A stretch of 64,000 nt of DNA from Sorangium cellulosum So0157-2 (GTDB lineage: Bacteria; Myxococcota_A; Polyangia; Polyangiales; Polyangiaceae), in NCBI RefSeq assembly GCF_000418325.1, contig NC_021658.1, positions 2,852,001 through 2,916,000 on the forward strand. Direction: 5' to 3'. The notes under the pieces were generated by a model. That model made no database searches. It saw only the letters and a list, made by a program, of their open reading frames with translations, and had not been told where the DNA came from. The position numbers and the translations under genes were made by a program. Within the stretch, counting starts at the first letter, position 1; each line of letters begins with the position of its first letter. Positions 17,554 to 25,640 of the stretch are shown one piece after another.

Positions 17554-19194
17554 ATGCCGGGCTACGTCGCCCTCGTCCTCCACGCCCACCTGCCGTACGT
17601 GCGCCACCCCGAGCACGCGCGCTCGCTGGAGGAGCGCTGGCTCTTCGAGGCGCTCTGGGAGTGCTACCTCCCGTTGCTCGGGGTCCTCGATCGGCTCGCC
17701 GCCGACCGCGTCGTCGCCCCGCTGACCCTCTCCGTCTCGCCGCCGCTCCTCGCGATGCTGCGCGACGAGCTGCTCCTCCGCCGCTTCGAGGATCACCTCC
17801 GCCGGACTACGGCGCTCGCCGCCCGGGTCGAGGCCCGCTTCGCCGGCGGCGGCTTCGCGGCGGCCGCCGCGTTCTACCGCGCGCGGCTCGCCGGCGCGGC
17901 GAGCGCCTGGGCGGCGCTGGGCGGCGACGTCCCCGGCGCCCTCCTGCGCCACGCCGCCGCGGGCCGCGTCGAGCTCCTCACCACCGCCGCGACGCACGCG
18001 TACCTGCCCGGCCTGCTCCCCACGCCGGCGTCGATCCGGGCGCAGATCCGGCTCGGCCGCCGCGCCTTCGCGGCCCTCACGGGCGCGCCCGAGCCGCGCG
18101 GCTTCTGGCTGCCCGAGTGCGCTTACGCGCCCGGCATCGACGCCGATCTCGCCGCGGCCGGCGTCCGCTTCACCGTGCTCGACGCCCACGCCCTCGCGCT
18201 CGCCGCGCCAGCGCCGTCCGCCGGCGTGTCCGTCCCCGTGCGCTCGCCGGCCGGCGTCGCGTGCTTCGGGCGCGATCGCGACAGCGCGCGCGAGGTCTGG
18301 TCGCGCGACGCCGGCTACCCGGGCCACCCGGTCTACCGCGAGTTCTACCGCGACGTCGGGCTCGACCTGCCCGAGCGCGAGCTCGACGGGGAGATCGGCC
18401 CCGGCGGCGCCCGGCTCATGACCGGCCTCAAGCTCCACCGCGTGACCGGGCCCGGCCCCGACAAGGCGCCGTACGACCCGGCCCGCGCGTCCGCGCAGGC
18501 GCGCGCCGACGCCGCGGCGTTCGTGGCGCGCCGCGAGGCCGCGCTCGCGTCGATCCAGGGCGCGCCGGGCCGCGGCGCGCCGGCCTCGCCCATCCTGGTG
18601 GCCCCCTATGACGCCGAGCTCTTCGGCCACTTCTGGCTCGAAGGGCCCGAGTTCCTCGAGCACGCCCTGCGCGGCCTCGCCGCCTCGGATCGCGCCGTCC
18701 CCATCGCGCTCGGCGCGTACCTCGATCGCCACCCGCCCGCGGAGGTCGTCGCGCCCGCCGCCTCCACGTGGGGCGAAGGCGGCTTCGGCGCGTACTGGAC
18801 GGGCCCGAGCGCGGCGCGCCTGTGGCGGCACGCCCATCACGCCGAGCGCGCGGTGCTGGGGGCGCTCTCGCGCCGCCGCGGCGCGGGCGGACTGCCCGGC
18901 CGCGCGCTGGACCAGGCGATCCGCGAGCTCCTCCTCCTCCAGTCGAGCGACTGGGCGTTCATGATGTCCGCCGGCGACATGGTCCCCTACGCGGAGGCGC
19001 GCACCCGGGCCCACGCGGCCCGCGCCCGCCGGCTCGCGGGCCTCGCCCAGGAGCCCTCGGCCGCTCCCGCCGACGTCGCCTGGCTCGACGCGCTCTGCGC
19101 GCTCGATCCGTTCCTCGCCGAGCTCTCGGGCCCCGCGCTCCAGGACGCCTTCGACCCGTGGCGATTCCAGGACGCCTTCGACCCGTGGCGATGA
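17554..19194 (+). CDS. Glycoside hydrolase family 57, probable 1,4-alpha-glucan branching enzyme
   Basis: 546 residues. The N-terminal YVALVLHAHLPYVRHPE is the GH57 motif 1 as found in branching enzymes of the TK1436/AmyC type. The likely nucleophile is Glu188 in GFWLPECAYAPG and the acid/base Asp353 in APYDAELFGHFW, positions close to those in characterised GH57 branching enzymes. The C-terminal helical domain (LLLLQSSDWAFMMSAGDMV) is also typical. It would introduce alpha-1,6 branches into glycogen-like glucans in the cytoplasm. It starts 94 bp after hemC. The extreme C-terminus is a 9-residue duplication (QDAFDPWR twice) from a 27-bp DNA repeat. Confidence 0.88.
   Translation: MPGYVALVLHAHLPYVRHPEHARSLEERWLFEALWECYLPLLGVLDRLAADRVVAPLTLSVSPPLLAMLRDELLLRRFEDHLRRTTALAARVEARFAGGGFAAAAAFYRARLAGAASAWAALGGDVPGALLRHAAAGRVELLTTAATHAYLPGLLPTPASIRAQIRLGRRAFAALTGAPEPRGFWLPECAYAPGIDADLAAAGVRFTVLDAHALALAAPAPSAGVSVPVRSPAGVACFGRDRDSAREVWSRDAGYPGHPVYREFYRDVGLDLPERELDGEIGPGGARLMTGLKLHRVTGPGPDKAPYDPARASAQARADAAAFVARREAALASIQGAPGRGAPASPILVAPYDAELFGHFWLEGPEFLEHALRGLAASDRAVPIALGAYLDRHPPAEVVAPAASTWGEGGFGAYWTGPSAARLWRHAHHAERAVLGALSRRRGAGGLPGRALDQAIRELLLLQSSDWAFMMSAGDMVPYAEARTRAHAARARRLAGLAQEPSAAPADVAWLDALCALDPFLAELSGPALQDAFDPWRFQDAFDPWR
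19139..19192 (+). repeat. Tandem direct repeat, 2 x 27 bp, at the stop of the GH57 gene
   Basis: Two identical 27-bp units (19139-19165 and 19166-19192) each start TCCAGGACGCC and end CGTGGCGAT. They are in frame and duplicate the C-terminal residues QDAFDPWR; the second unit supplies the first base of the TGA stop. It looks like a recent slippage or unequal exchange event. Confidence 0.95.
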
Positions 19195-19695
19195 GCGGCG
19201 TCTTCACGGCGCTGCCCCGTCCCCGGACATCTCCGGAGATTGGGAGCTGAACCGCTTTCAACATCGCGAATGCACACACACTAGAATGCGCCTCTATTGA
19301 AATATTCTACGACGGAATTTGCGGCGACCGCTGGCGGCCTGCTCCGGGGCGCAGCACCCTTGCGCCGCGGATGCCACGGAGGCCGCGGCGCGCGGCGCTG
19401 AGAAGGGCGCATTCGCGCGGCGGCTCACCGCTCCGGCGCTGCCTTTCCGGACCTTTCCGGAGGATGACCGGCGATTCACCGCTCCGTTTCATTGCCGAGC
19501 GCCGGCCGGCGCAACCCCGAGCGCGGCGCGCAGCACGTTTTCCTCGGCCATGGCGGCATAAAGTGCGAGGAGGACGGAGACATTGGCCGGATCACCCCCT
19601 TGATGACCGGCCGGTCAGCACCCTACTGTGGTGCCCGCCAGCTTTGCTCCTGGACCGCACCGGCAGGCGCTGGCAAAGAACCGGGCGGACTCCCC
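19195..19695. other. Intergenic region upstream of the RND efflux genes
   Basis: A 501-bp gap, less GC-rich than its surroundings around 19240-19320. It holds a short hairpin after the GH57 stop (CCGGA-CATC-TCCGG, 19223-19236, no T-run) and the operator-like palindrome at 19604-19617. An open frame runs from 19492 into the efflux gene but its upstream part has no signal-peptide or domain logic, so I do not call a gene here. Confidence 0.6.
19604..19617. promoter_or_regulatory. Perfect 14-bp palindrome, probable repressor operator for the efflux operon
   Basis: TGACCGGCCGGTCA is a perfect palindrome ending 78 bp before the adaptor ATG at 19696. It overlaps a possible promoter: TTGATG (19600-19605), 18-bp spacer, TACTGT (19624-19629). 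Palindromes of the form GACCGG..CCGGTC are common TetR-family operators, and RND pumps are commonly TetR-controlled. No TetR gene is adjacent, so the regulator would act from elsewhere. Confidence 0.5.
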
Positions 19696-20997
19696 ATGAC
19701 ACATCCTCCTTGCGGACCCGAGCGCCGTATCGCTCGACGGGTTTTCGGCGCTCGTAGCGCCGCCTCGAATCACTCCCGCGCCGCCGTCGTCGCGGCGCTC
19801 CTCGCCGCGCTCGCGGCGACCACGCTGACCGCCTGCAAGCGCCCGGAAGCGGAGGCGAAGCCCGCGCCCGCGCGCGACACCGCCGCGCCTCGCGAGAAGC
19901 CCGCCGTGCGCTTCGGGAAGGTGGCCGCGCGCCCGCTCCCGCAGACGCTCGACATCAGCGGCACGCTCGTCGCCGACGAGACCAGCGAGGTGGCGACGCA
20001 GGTCGCCGGCTCGGTCGTGAGCGTCGAGGTCGACGTGGGCTCCCGGGTCAAGAAGGGCGACGCGCTCGTCGTGCTCGACGCGCGCAACCTGGCGCTCCAG
20101 TCGCAGGCGGCCTCCGCCGCCGTGGCGCAGGCCCGCGCCAAGCTCGCGCTGCAGCAGGGCGCGTCGCCGAAGGACATCGATCCCGACCAGGTGCCGGAGG
20201 TCCGGGCCGCGAAGCAGAGCATGGAGCTCGCGAAGGCCGAGGCCGACCGCGTGAAGCAGCTCTTCGATCAGGGCGCCGTCGCCCAGTCGACCTGGGACGC
20301 GGCGCGCACGCAGGCGCAGAACGCGACCGCGCAGTACGAGGCCGCGGTCAACGGCATCCGCGCGACCGTCGCCGCGCTCTCGTCGGCGCAGGCGCAGGCG
20401 GGGCTCGCCTCGAAGTCGGTGGCCGACACGACGGTGCGGGCGCCGTTCGACGGCGCCGTCGCCGAGAAGCGGATCAGCGTCGGCGAGTTCGCGAGCCCGG
20501 GCCGCGTGGTGGCGGTCGTGGTCCGCGACAACCCGCTGCGGCTCCGCATCGACGTGCCCGAGGCGGACATCGCGAGCATCGAGATCGGCAAGCCGGTCCG
20601 CATCTCGGTCGCCGCCTTCCCCGATCGCACGTTCCCGGGCGTCGTGAAGCGCATCGGCGCGAGCCTCAAGGCCTCCTCGCGCACGCTGCCCGTCGAGGCC
20701 GAGTTCGACAACAGCGAGGGGAAGCTCCGGCCCGGCCTCTTCGCGCAGGGTCAGCTGGCGCTGACCGGCGAGTCAAAAACGGCGCTCCTCGTGCCCGAGG
20801 CGGCGGTCGGCACCTCCGGGACGAGCGCGCGCGTGTTCGTGAGGTCCGGCGATCGCGTGACGGAGCGGCTGGTCAAGACCGGCCGCAAGGTCGACGGCCT
20901 CGTCGAGGTGATCGGCCCGGTCGCCGATGGGGAAGAGGTCGCGATCGACAAGGTGAGCGAGCTGGCGGACGGCATCGAGATCGCGGCGGCGCAGTGA
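19696..20997 (+). CDS. RND efflux periplasmic adaptor subunit (membrane fusion protein, lipoprotein)
   Basis: 433 residues from ATG 19696. The N-terminal signal ends in lipobox LTAC with Cys47, anchoring it to the inner membrane as in AcrA-type adaptors. Next come the biotinyl-lipoyl-like barrel (VAGSVVSVEVDVGSRVKKGD), a long alpha-hairpin rich in Ala/Gln/Lys (about residues 135-235), return of the lipoyl half (TVRAPFDGAVAEKRISVGEF), and the beta-barrel and membrane-proximal domains. It links the RND pump encoded 44 bp downstream to an outer-membrane channel. No TolC-like gene is in the window. Substrate is unknown. Confidence 0.9.
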   Translation: MTHPPCGPERRIARRVFGARSAASNHSRAAVVAALLAALAATTLTACKRPEAEAKPAPARDTAAPREKPAVRFGKVAARPLPQTLDISGTLVADETSEVATQVAGSVVSVEVDVGSRVKKGDALVVLDARNLALQSQAASAAVAQARAKLALQQGASPKDIDPDQVPEVRAAKQSMELAKAEADRVKQLFDQGAVAQSTWDAARTQAQNATAQYEAAVNGIRATVAALSSAQAQAGLASKSVADTTVRAPFDGAVAEKRISVGEFASPGRVVAVVVRDNPLRLRIDVPEADIASIEIGKPVRISVAAFPDRTFPGVVKRIGASLKASSRTLPVEAEFDNSEGKLRPGLFAQGQLALTGESKTALLVPEAAVGTSGTSARVFVRSGDRVTERLVKTGRKVDGLVEVIGPVADGEEVAIDKVSELADGIEIAAAQ

Positions 20998-21041
20998 GCC
21001 GAGCGCGCTGCGCGTCTCATTACTGAAGAAAGGTAGCGACC

Positions 21042-24000
21042 ATGCAATGGCTCGCGGCAATCTGCATCCGTAGGCCGGTGTTCGCGTCGGTGATCGTCCT
21101 GCTCCTGACGGTGCTCGGGGCGTTCTCCTACTTCGGCCTCGGCGTGGACCGGTTCCCCAAGGTCGAGTTCCCGTTCATCGTCGTGACGACGGTCCTCCCC
21201 GGCGCGGCGCCCGAGGAGGTGGAGACGGAGATCTCCGACAAGATCGAGTCGGCGGTCAACACGATCAGCGGCATCGACGAGCTGCGCTCCGCGTCGGTCG
21301 AGGGGCTCAGCCAGGTCATGATCTCCTTCCAGCTCGAGAAGGACGTCGACGTGGCCGCGCAGGAGGTGCGCGACAAGGTCGAGGGCATCCTCGCGGAGCT
21401 CCCCGAGGGCATCGATCCGCCGATCGTGGGCAAGCTGGATCCGGACGCCGCCCCGATCCTCACGCTCGCCGTCTCGTCGCCGAAGGCGAGCGTCCGCGAG
21501 GTGACCGAGTTCGCCGACAAGACGCTGCGGCGCGAGCTGGAGTCGCTCGCCGGCGTCGGCCAGGTGCTGGTCATCGGCGGCCGCAGCCGCCAGATCAACA
21601 TCTGGATCGATCCGGAGAAGCTCGAGAAGTACGCGCTGACGGGCGGCGTGGTGGCCCAGGCGCTGGCGAGCCAGAACGTCGAGATCCCCGCCGGCCGCAT
21701 CGAGCAAGGGGGCAGGGCGCTCACCCTGCGGACGCGCGGCCGCGTGCAGTCGGTCGAGCAGATGGCGGACATCGTGCTCGCGAACCGCGACGGCTACTCC
21801 GTCCGGCTCGGCGACGTCGCCGAGGTCCAGGACGGCATGGCGGAGCCGGAGTCCGCCGGCTTCCGCGGGCTCGACCCCGCCGTGCTCCTCAGCATCCGCA
21901 AGCAGAGCGGCACGAACACCGTCGAGGTCATCGACGGCCTGAAGGCGCGGATCAGCGACGTCGAGAAGCGCCTCCCCCCGGGCTACCAGATCGTCATCGC
22001 CCGCGATCAGTCGGAGTTCATCAAGAACTCGGTCAACGCCGTCAAGGAGCACCTCGTGCTCGGCGCGCTGCTCGCCGCGATCATCGTCGCGCTCTTCCTC
22101 GCGAACGCGCGCAGCACGGTCATCTCCGCGATCGCGATCCCGACGAGCATCATCTCCACGTTCGCCCTGATGAGGGTGGCGGGCTTCACGCTCAACGGGA
22201 TCACGCTCCTCGCCCTGACGCTGGCGGTCGGCATCGTGATCGACGACGCGATCGTCGTCCTCGAGAACTGCTACCGCTGGATCGAGGAGAAGGGCGCGAG
22301 CCCGTGGGAGGCGGCGCTCCAGGGCACGCGGGAGATCGGCCCCGCGGTGCTCGCGACGACGCTCTCGCTGGTCGCGGTGTTCCTCCCCGTCGCGTTCATG
22401 AGCGGCATCGTCGGCCGCTTCCTGAACTCGTTCGGCCTGACCATGGCGTTCTCGATCCTGGTCTCGCTGATCGTGAGCTTCACGTTGACGCCGATGCTGT
22501 CGGCGCGGTGGCTGAAGAAGCCGGACAAGGACGGCTCCCACAGCTCCAAGGAGTCGCGCTTCTACGGGCCGATCGAGCGCGGCTACATGTCGCTCCTCCG
22601 CTGGTCGATGGCGCACCGCTGGGTGATCGTGCTCGCCTCGGTCCTGGCCCTGTTCTCGATCCCGGTCCTCGGGGGCCTCGCGAAGTTCAACTTCCTCCCG
22701 GTCGAGGACGAGTCGCAGTTCCAGGTCACCCTGCGCGCGCCCGAGGGCGTGAGCCTCGACGGGACGCGCGTCATCGCCACGCGGATCGCCTCCGACATCG
22801 AGAAGCTCCCGGGCGTGAGCTACACGCTGACGACGATCGGCGACGATCCGCAGAAGACGCCGAACCTCGCCAACATCTACGTGAAGCTCGATCCCGTGAG
22901 CGAGCGCGAGCTGTCGCAGCAGGACCTCATCGACCGGGCCCGGCGCGAGCTCCAGCCGAAGTTCGACGCGGAGAAGCTCCGGGCGAGCATCGGCGTCGTG
23001 CCCGCGTTCTCCGGCGGCCAGAGCGCGCAGATCGCGTACCAGGTGCAGGGCCCCGACCTCCAGAAGATCGGCCAGTACTCCGACGCGCTGCTCGAGAAGC
23101 TCAAGGCGATGCCGGGCGTCGTGGATCCGGACACGTCGCTGCTCGTGGGCAAGCCGGAGATCCGGGTGGAGATCGACCGCAAGAAGGCCGCCGATCTCGG
23201 CGTCCAGGTCGGCGACGTGGCCAGCACCCTGCGCCTCCTGGTCGGCGGGTACAAGGTGTCGACCTACAACGAGGGCGGGGAGCAGTACGAGGTGCGCGCG
23301 CGCGCGCTGCCGAGCTTCCGCTCCGACAAGGAGGGCCTCGCGAAGATCACGGTGCCGTCGACCAAGCTCGGCGCGGTCACGCTCGACAACGTGGTCACGT
23401 TCAACGAGGGGACGGGCCCGTCGCGCATCGAGCGGTACAACCGCCAGCGGCAGGTCATGCTGATGGCCAACCTCGAGGCGGGCTACTCGCAGCAGACGGT
23501 CGTCCAGGAGCTCGACAAGGCGGTGGCGCAGATGAACCTGGCGTCCGGCTACTCCGCCGGCCCCGTCGGCGCGTCGAAGGAGCTCGCCAAGATGATGAAG
23601 AGCTTCCTCGTCGCGCTGCTCCTGTCGTTCGTCTTCATGTACCTCGTGCTCGCGGCGCAGTTCGAGTCGTGGCTGCACCCGATCACGATCCTCCTGTCGC
23701 TGCCGCTGACGGTGCCGTTCGCGTTCATCTCGGTCATCATCTTCCGGCAGTCGCTCAACATCTTCTCGCTGCTCGGCATCGTCGTGCTGTTCGGCGTCGT
23801 GAAGAAGAACTCGATCCTCCAGATCGATCACACGATCAAGCTGCGCGAGCACGGATTGCCGCGCGCGCAGGCGATCCTGGAGGCGAACCGCGACCGGCTC
23901 CGGCCCATCCTGATGACCACGCTCGCGTTCGTGGCCGGCATGATCCCGCTCGTCGCCTCGAGCGGCGCCGGCTCGGGGACCAACCGCGCGACCGGCTTCG

Positions 24001-24269
24001 TGATCATCGGCGGGCAGACGATGGCGCTCCTCCTGACGCTGCTCGCGACCCCGGTCGCCTACTCGCTCTTCGACGACGTCTCGTCGTGGCTGAAGCGGGT
24101 CCTGCCCTTCATGCGGGGCAGCGACGATCCGGGAGCGCCTCGCGGGGCGGGGGAGGGCGGCGTCGCTCCGGCGGGCGATGGGGTCGTCGCGGCGGGCCAC
24201 CACGGCGCCGCGGCGCGCGCCGCGATCGCGCACGAGGGCGGCCGGCCGGCGGGGGCGCACCTCGACTAG
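21042..24269 (+). CDS. RND efflux transporter permease (HAE1/AcrB-like)
   Basis: 1075 residues; start ATG 21042 with AAAGG ahead. Typical RND layout: TM1 at residues 10-30, a first periplasmic loop beginning FPKVEFPFIVVTTVLPGAAPEEVE, TM2-6 from about 340 to 500, a second large loop (about 555-860) and TM8-12. The TM4 proton-relay segment shows LALTLAVGIVIDDAIVVLENCYRWIEE. The C-terminal 45 residues are a Gly/Ala/His-rich tail. It forms a proton-driven trimeric pump with the adaptor encoded upstream, exporting unknown compounds. Confidence 0.93.
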   Translation: MQWLAAICIRRPVFASVIVLLLTVLGAFSYFGLGVDRFPKVEFPFIVVTTVLPGAAPEEVETEISDKIESAVNTISGIDELRSASVEGLSQVMISFQLEKDVDVAAQEVRDKVEGILAELPEGIDPPIVGKLDPDAAPILTLAVSSPKASVREVTEFADKTLRRELESLAGVGQVLVIGGRSRQINIWIDPEKLEKYALTGGVVAQALASQNVEIPAGRIEQGGRALTLRTRGRVQSVEQMADIVLANRDGYSVRLGDVAEVQDGMAEPESAGFRGLDPAVLLSIRKQSGTNTVEVIDGLKARISDVEKRLPPGYQIVIARDQSEFIKNSVNAVKEHLVLGALLAAIIVALFLANARSTVISAIAIPTSIISTFALMRVAGFTLNGITLLALTLAVGIVIDDAIVVLENCYRWIEEKGASPWEAALQGTREIGPAVLATTLSLVAVFLPVAFMSGIVGRFLNSFGLTMAFSILVSLIVSFTLTPMLSARWLKKPDKDGSHSSKESRFYGPIERGYMSLLRWSMAHRWVIVLASVLALFSIPVLGGLAKFNFLPVEDESQFQVTLRAPEGVSLDGTRVIATRIASDIEKLPGVSYTLTTIGDDPQKTPNLANIYVKLDPVSERELSQQDLIDRARRELQPKFDAEKLRASIGVVPAFSGGQSAQIAYQVQGPDLQKIGQYSDALLEKLKAMPGVVDPDTSLLVGKPEIRVEIDRKKAADLGVQVGDVASTLRLLVGGYKVSTYNEGGEQYEVRARALPSFRSDKEGLAKITVPSTKLGAVTLDNVVTFNEGTGPSRIERYNRQRQVMLMANLEAGYSQQTVVQELDKAVAQMNLASGYSAGPVGASKELAKMMKSFLVALLLSFVFMYLVLAAQFESWLHPITILLSLPLTVPFAFISVIIFRQSLNIFSLLGIVVLFGVVKKNSILQIDHTIKLREHGLPRAQAILEANRDRLRPILMTTLAFVAGMIPLVASSGAGSGTNRATGFVIIGGQTMALLLTLLATPVAYSLFDDVSSWLKRVLPFMRGSDDPGAPRGAGEGGVAPAGDGVVAAGHHGAAARAAIAHEGGRPAGAHLD

Positions 24270-24374
24270 CCGCGCTGCCTTTCGGCGCTCGGGGGCCGCG
24301 GCGCGCCGCGCCCGGCCCCCTGCGCTGCCGCGACGCGGCGCCGGTCGAGCGCGCCGCGCTCCGCGACGCGCCGG

Positions 24375-25526
24375 TCACTGCGTGTCGCCGTGCACCTTGC
24401 GCAGGATCACATCCAAGAGACCGTCGAACGCGTCGCGCATCGCCCAGGCCTGCGCGGCGTTGTCGTCGAGGCCAGCCGCCTTGCGGCGGCCCTCGGCGAG
24501 CGCCTGCCTCGGGCCCCGGCACGAGGGGCCGAGCCGGCGCTCCATGTCGAGCGAGGCGCCCTCGTAGATGTGATAGCAGGACGCGAAATCCCCCTGGTTG
24601 TAGAGGGGCGAGCCGACCTGGATGGCGCCGTCCATCGTCCGCGCCAGGACGAGGAGATCCCCCTCGGTGCAGCCGCGGAGGATCGCGAGCGCGTGGTGGG
24701 GCACCGAGCGCTTGACCGCCGGCAGCGCCTGCTCCTCGTCGGCCGTCTCGGCCGCGAAGGTCGAGAGCGGCACCGGGTCGGGGCGCACGAGCAGCCGCTT
24801 GAGGTAGTCGGCGGGCACGCCGAAGTTGAGGTTCTGCCCCTGCGTCGCCACCGCGGCGGCGACGCCGATCACCTCGCCGCGCTCGTTGAACAGCGGCCCG
24901 CCCGAGGAGCCCGGCGCGATCGGCGCGGAGATCTGCAGCAGCGTCAGCGCGGGATCGACCACGCGGACCGCGCTCACGAGGCCGTTCGACACCGTGTCGG
25001 CGAGGCCGAGCGGATGCCCGATCGCGACCACGGGATCGCCCGGGCGCACCGCGCGGCTGTCGCCCAGGGGCAGCAGCGGGAGCTTCCGCGGCGCGTGGAT
25101 CCGGACGATCGCGAGATCCCGGTCCTCGTCGAACGCGAGCACCTCGAGCACCGGGTGCTCGCTCTGGTCCCAGAGGACGACCTTGAGGTCCGGCATCCCG
25201 GCGATGACGTGGAAGTTCGTCGCGATCCAGCCGTCCTCGCGGACGAGGAAGCCCGCCCCCAGCGAGCCGTCGCCGCGGATCGTGACGACCGCCGGCGTGG
25301 CGCGCGCCGCGATCTGGGCCGGCGTCATCGCTGCGGGCGGGGGCGCCGAGCTCGCCGGGTGGCCCGCGGAGCCGGCGCAGCCGAGCGCCGCGAGCGCCGC
25401 CGCGGCGAGCAGCCCGGAGAGGCGCGCCCGGAGGGGCCGCCGCGGCGGTCGGGAACGCGAGGGAGGGGCGGCGCTCGGGCGCCGGTCGTCGTCGTGGAGC
25501 TCGCCTTTCAGGCTGCGATGGTTCAT
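24375..25526 (-). CDS. Trypsin-like serine protease (DegP/HtrA-type, S1C) lipoprotein
   Basis: 383 residues from the ATG at 25526, with GGGGAG just upstream on the minus strand. The signal segment ends in an ALGC lipobox (Cys50). The catalytic triad is visible: His in WIATNFHVIAG, Asp in DEDRDLAIVRI, Ser in APGSSGGPLF. No PDZ domain follows; instead about 140 residues of unrecognised sequence with three cysteines (RGCTEGDLL, FASCYHIY, GPSCRGPRQ). It probably works in the periplasm as a lipid-anchored protease. It is convergent with the RND gene, 105 bp apart. Confidence 0.85.
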   Translation of the reverse strand: MNHRSLKGELHDDDRRPSAAPPSRSRPPRRPLRARLSGLLAAAALAALGCAGSAGHPASSAPPPAAMTPAQIAARATPAVVTIRGDGSLGAGFLVREDGWIATNFHVIAGMPDLKVVLWDQSEHPVLEVLAFDEDRDLAIVRIHAPRKLPLLPLGDSRAVRPGDPVVAIGHPLGLADTVSNGLVSAVRVVDPALTLLQISAPIAPGSSGGPLFNERGEVIGVAAAVATQGQNLNFGVPADYLKRLLVRPDPVPLSTFAAETADEEQALPAVKRSVPHHALAILRGCTEGDLLVLARTMDGAIQVGSPLYNQGDFASCYHIYEGASLDMERRLGPSCRGPRQALAEGRRKAAGLDDNAAQAWAMRDAFDGLLDVILRKVHGDTQ

Positions 25527-25640
25527 GTCGCTCCCCGGGGCCGCCCCGTGAGCGGCCTCTCTCCACAAGCGTAACGAAGACCCGACGGGTCGTCTCGCGT
25601 GCACGAAGAAATTCCGGGCGCGGCCGCCTATGCTGTCGCG

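Noticed and set aside
19492..19695. Upstream extension of the efflux adaptor frame
   Set aside because: It would place about 68 residues before the lipoprotein signal and would overlap the palindrome and candidate promoter.
20751..24260. Long minus-strand open frame opposite the RND permease
   Set aside because: Low-complexity Arg/Asp/His composition without motifs, while the plus strand encodes a complete RND pump.
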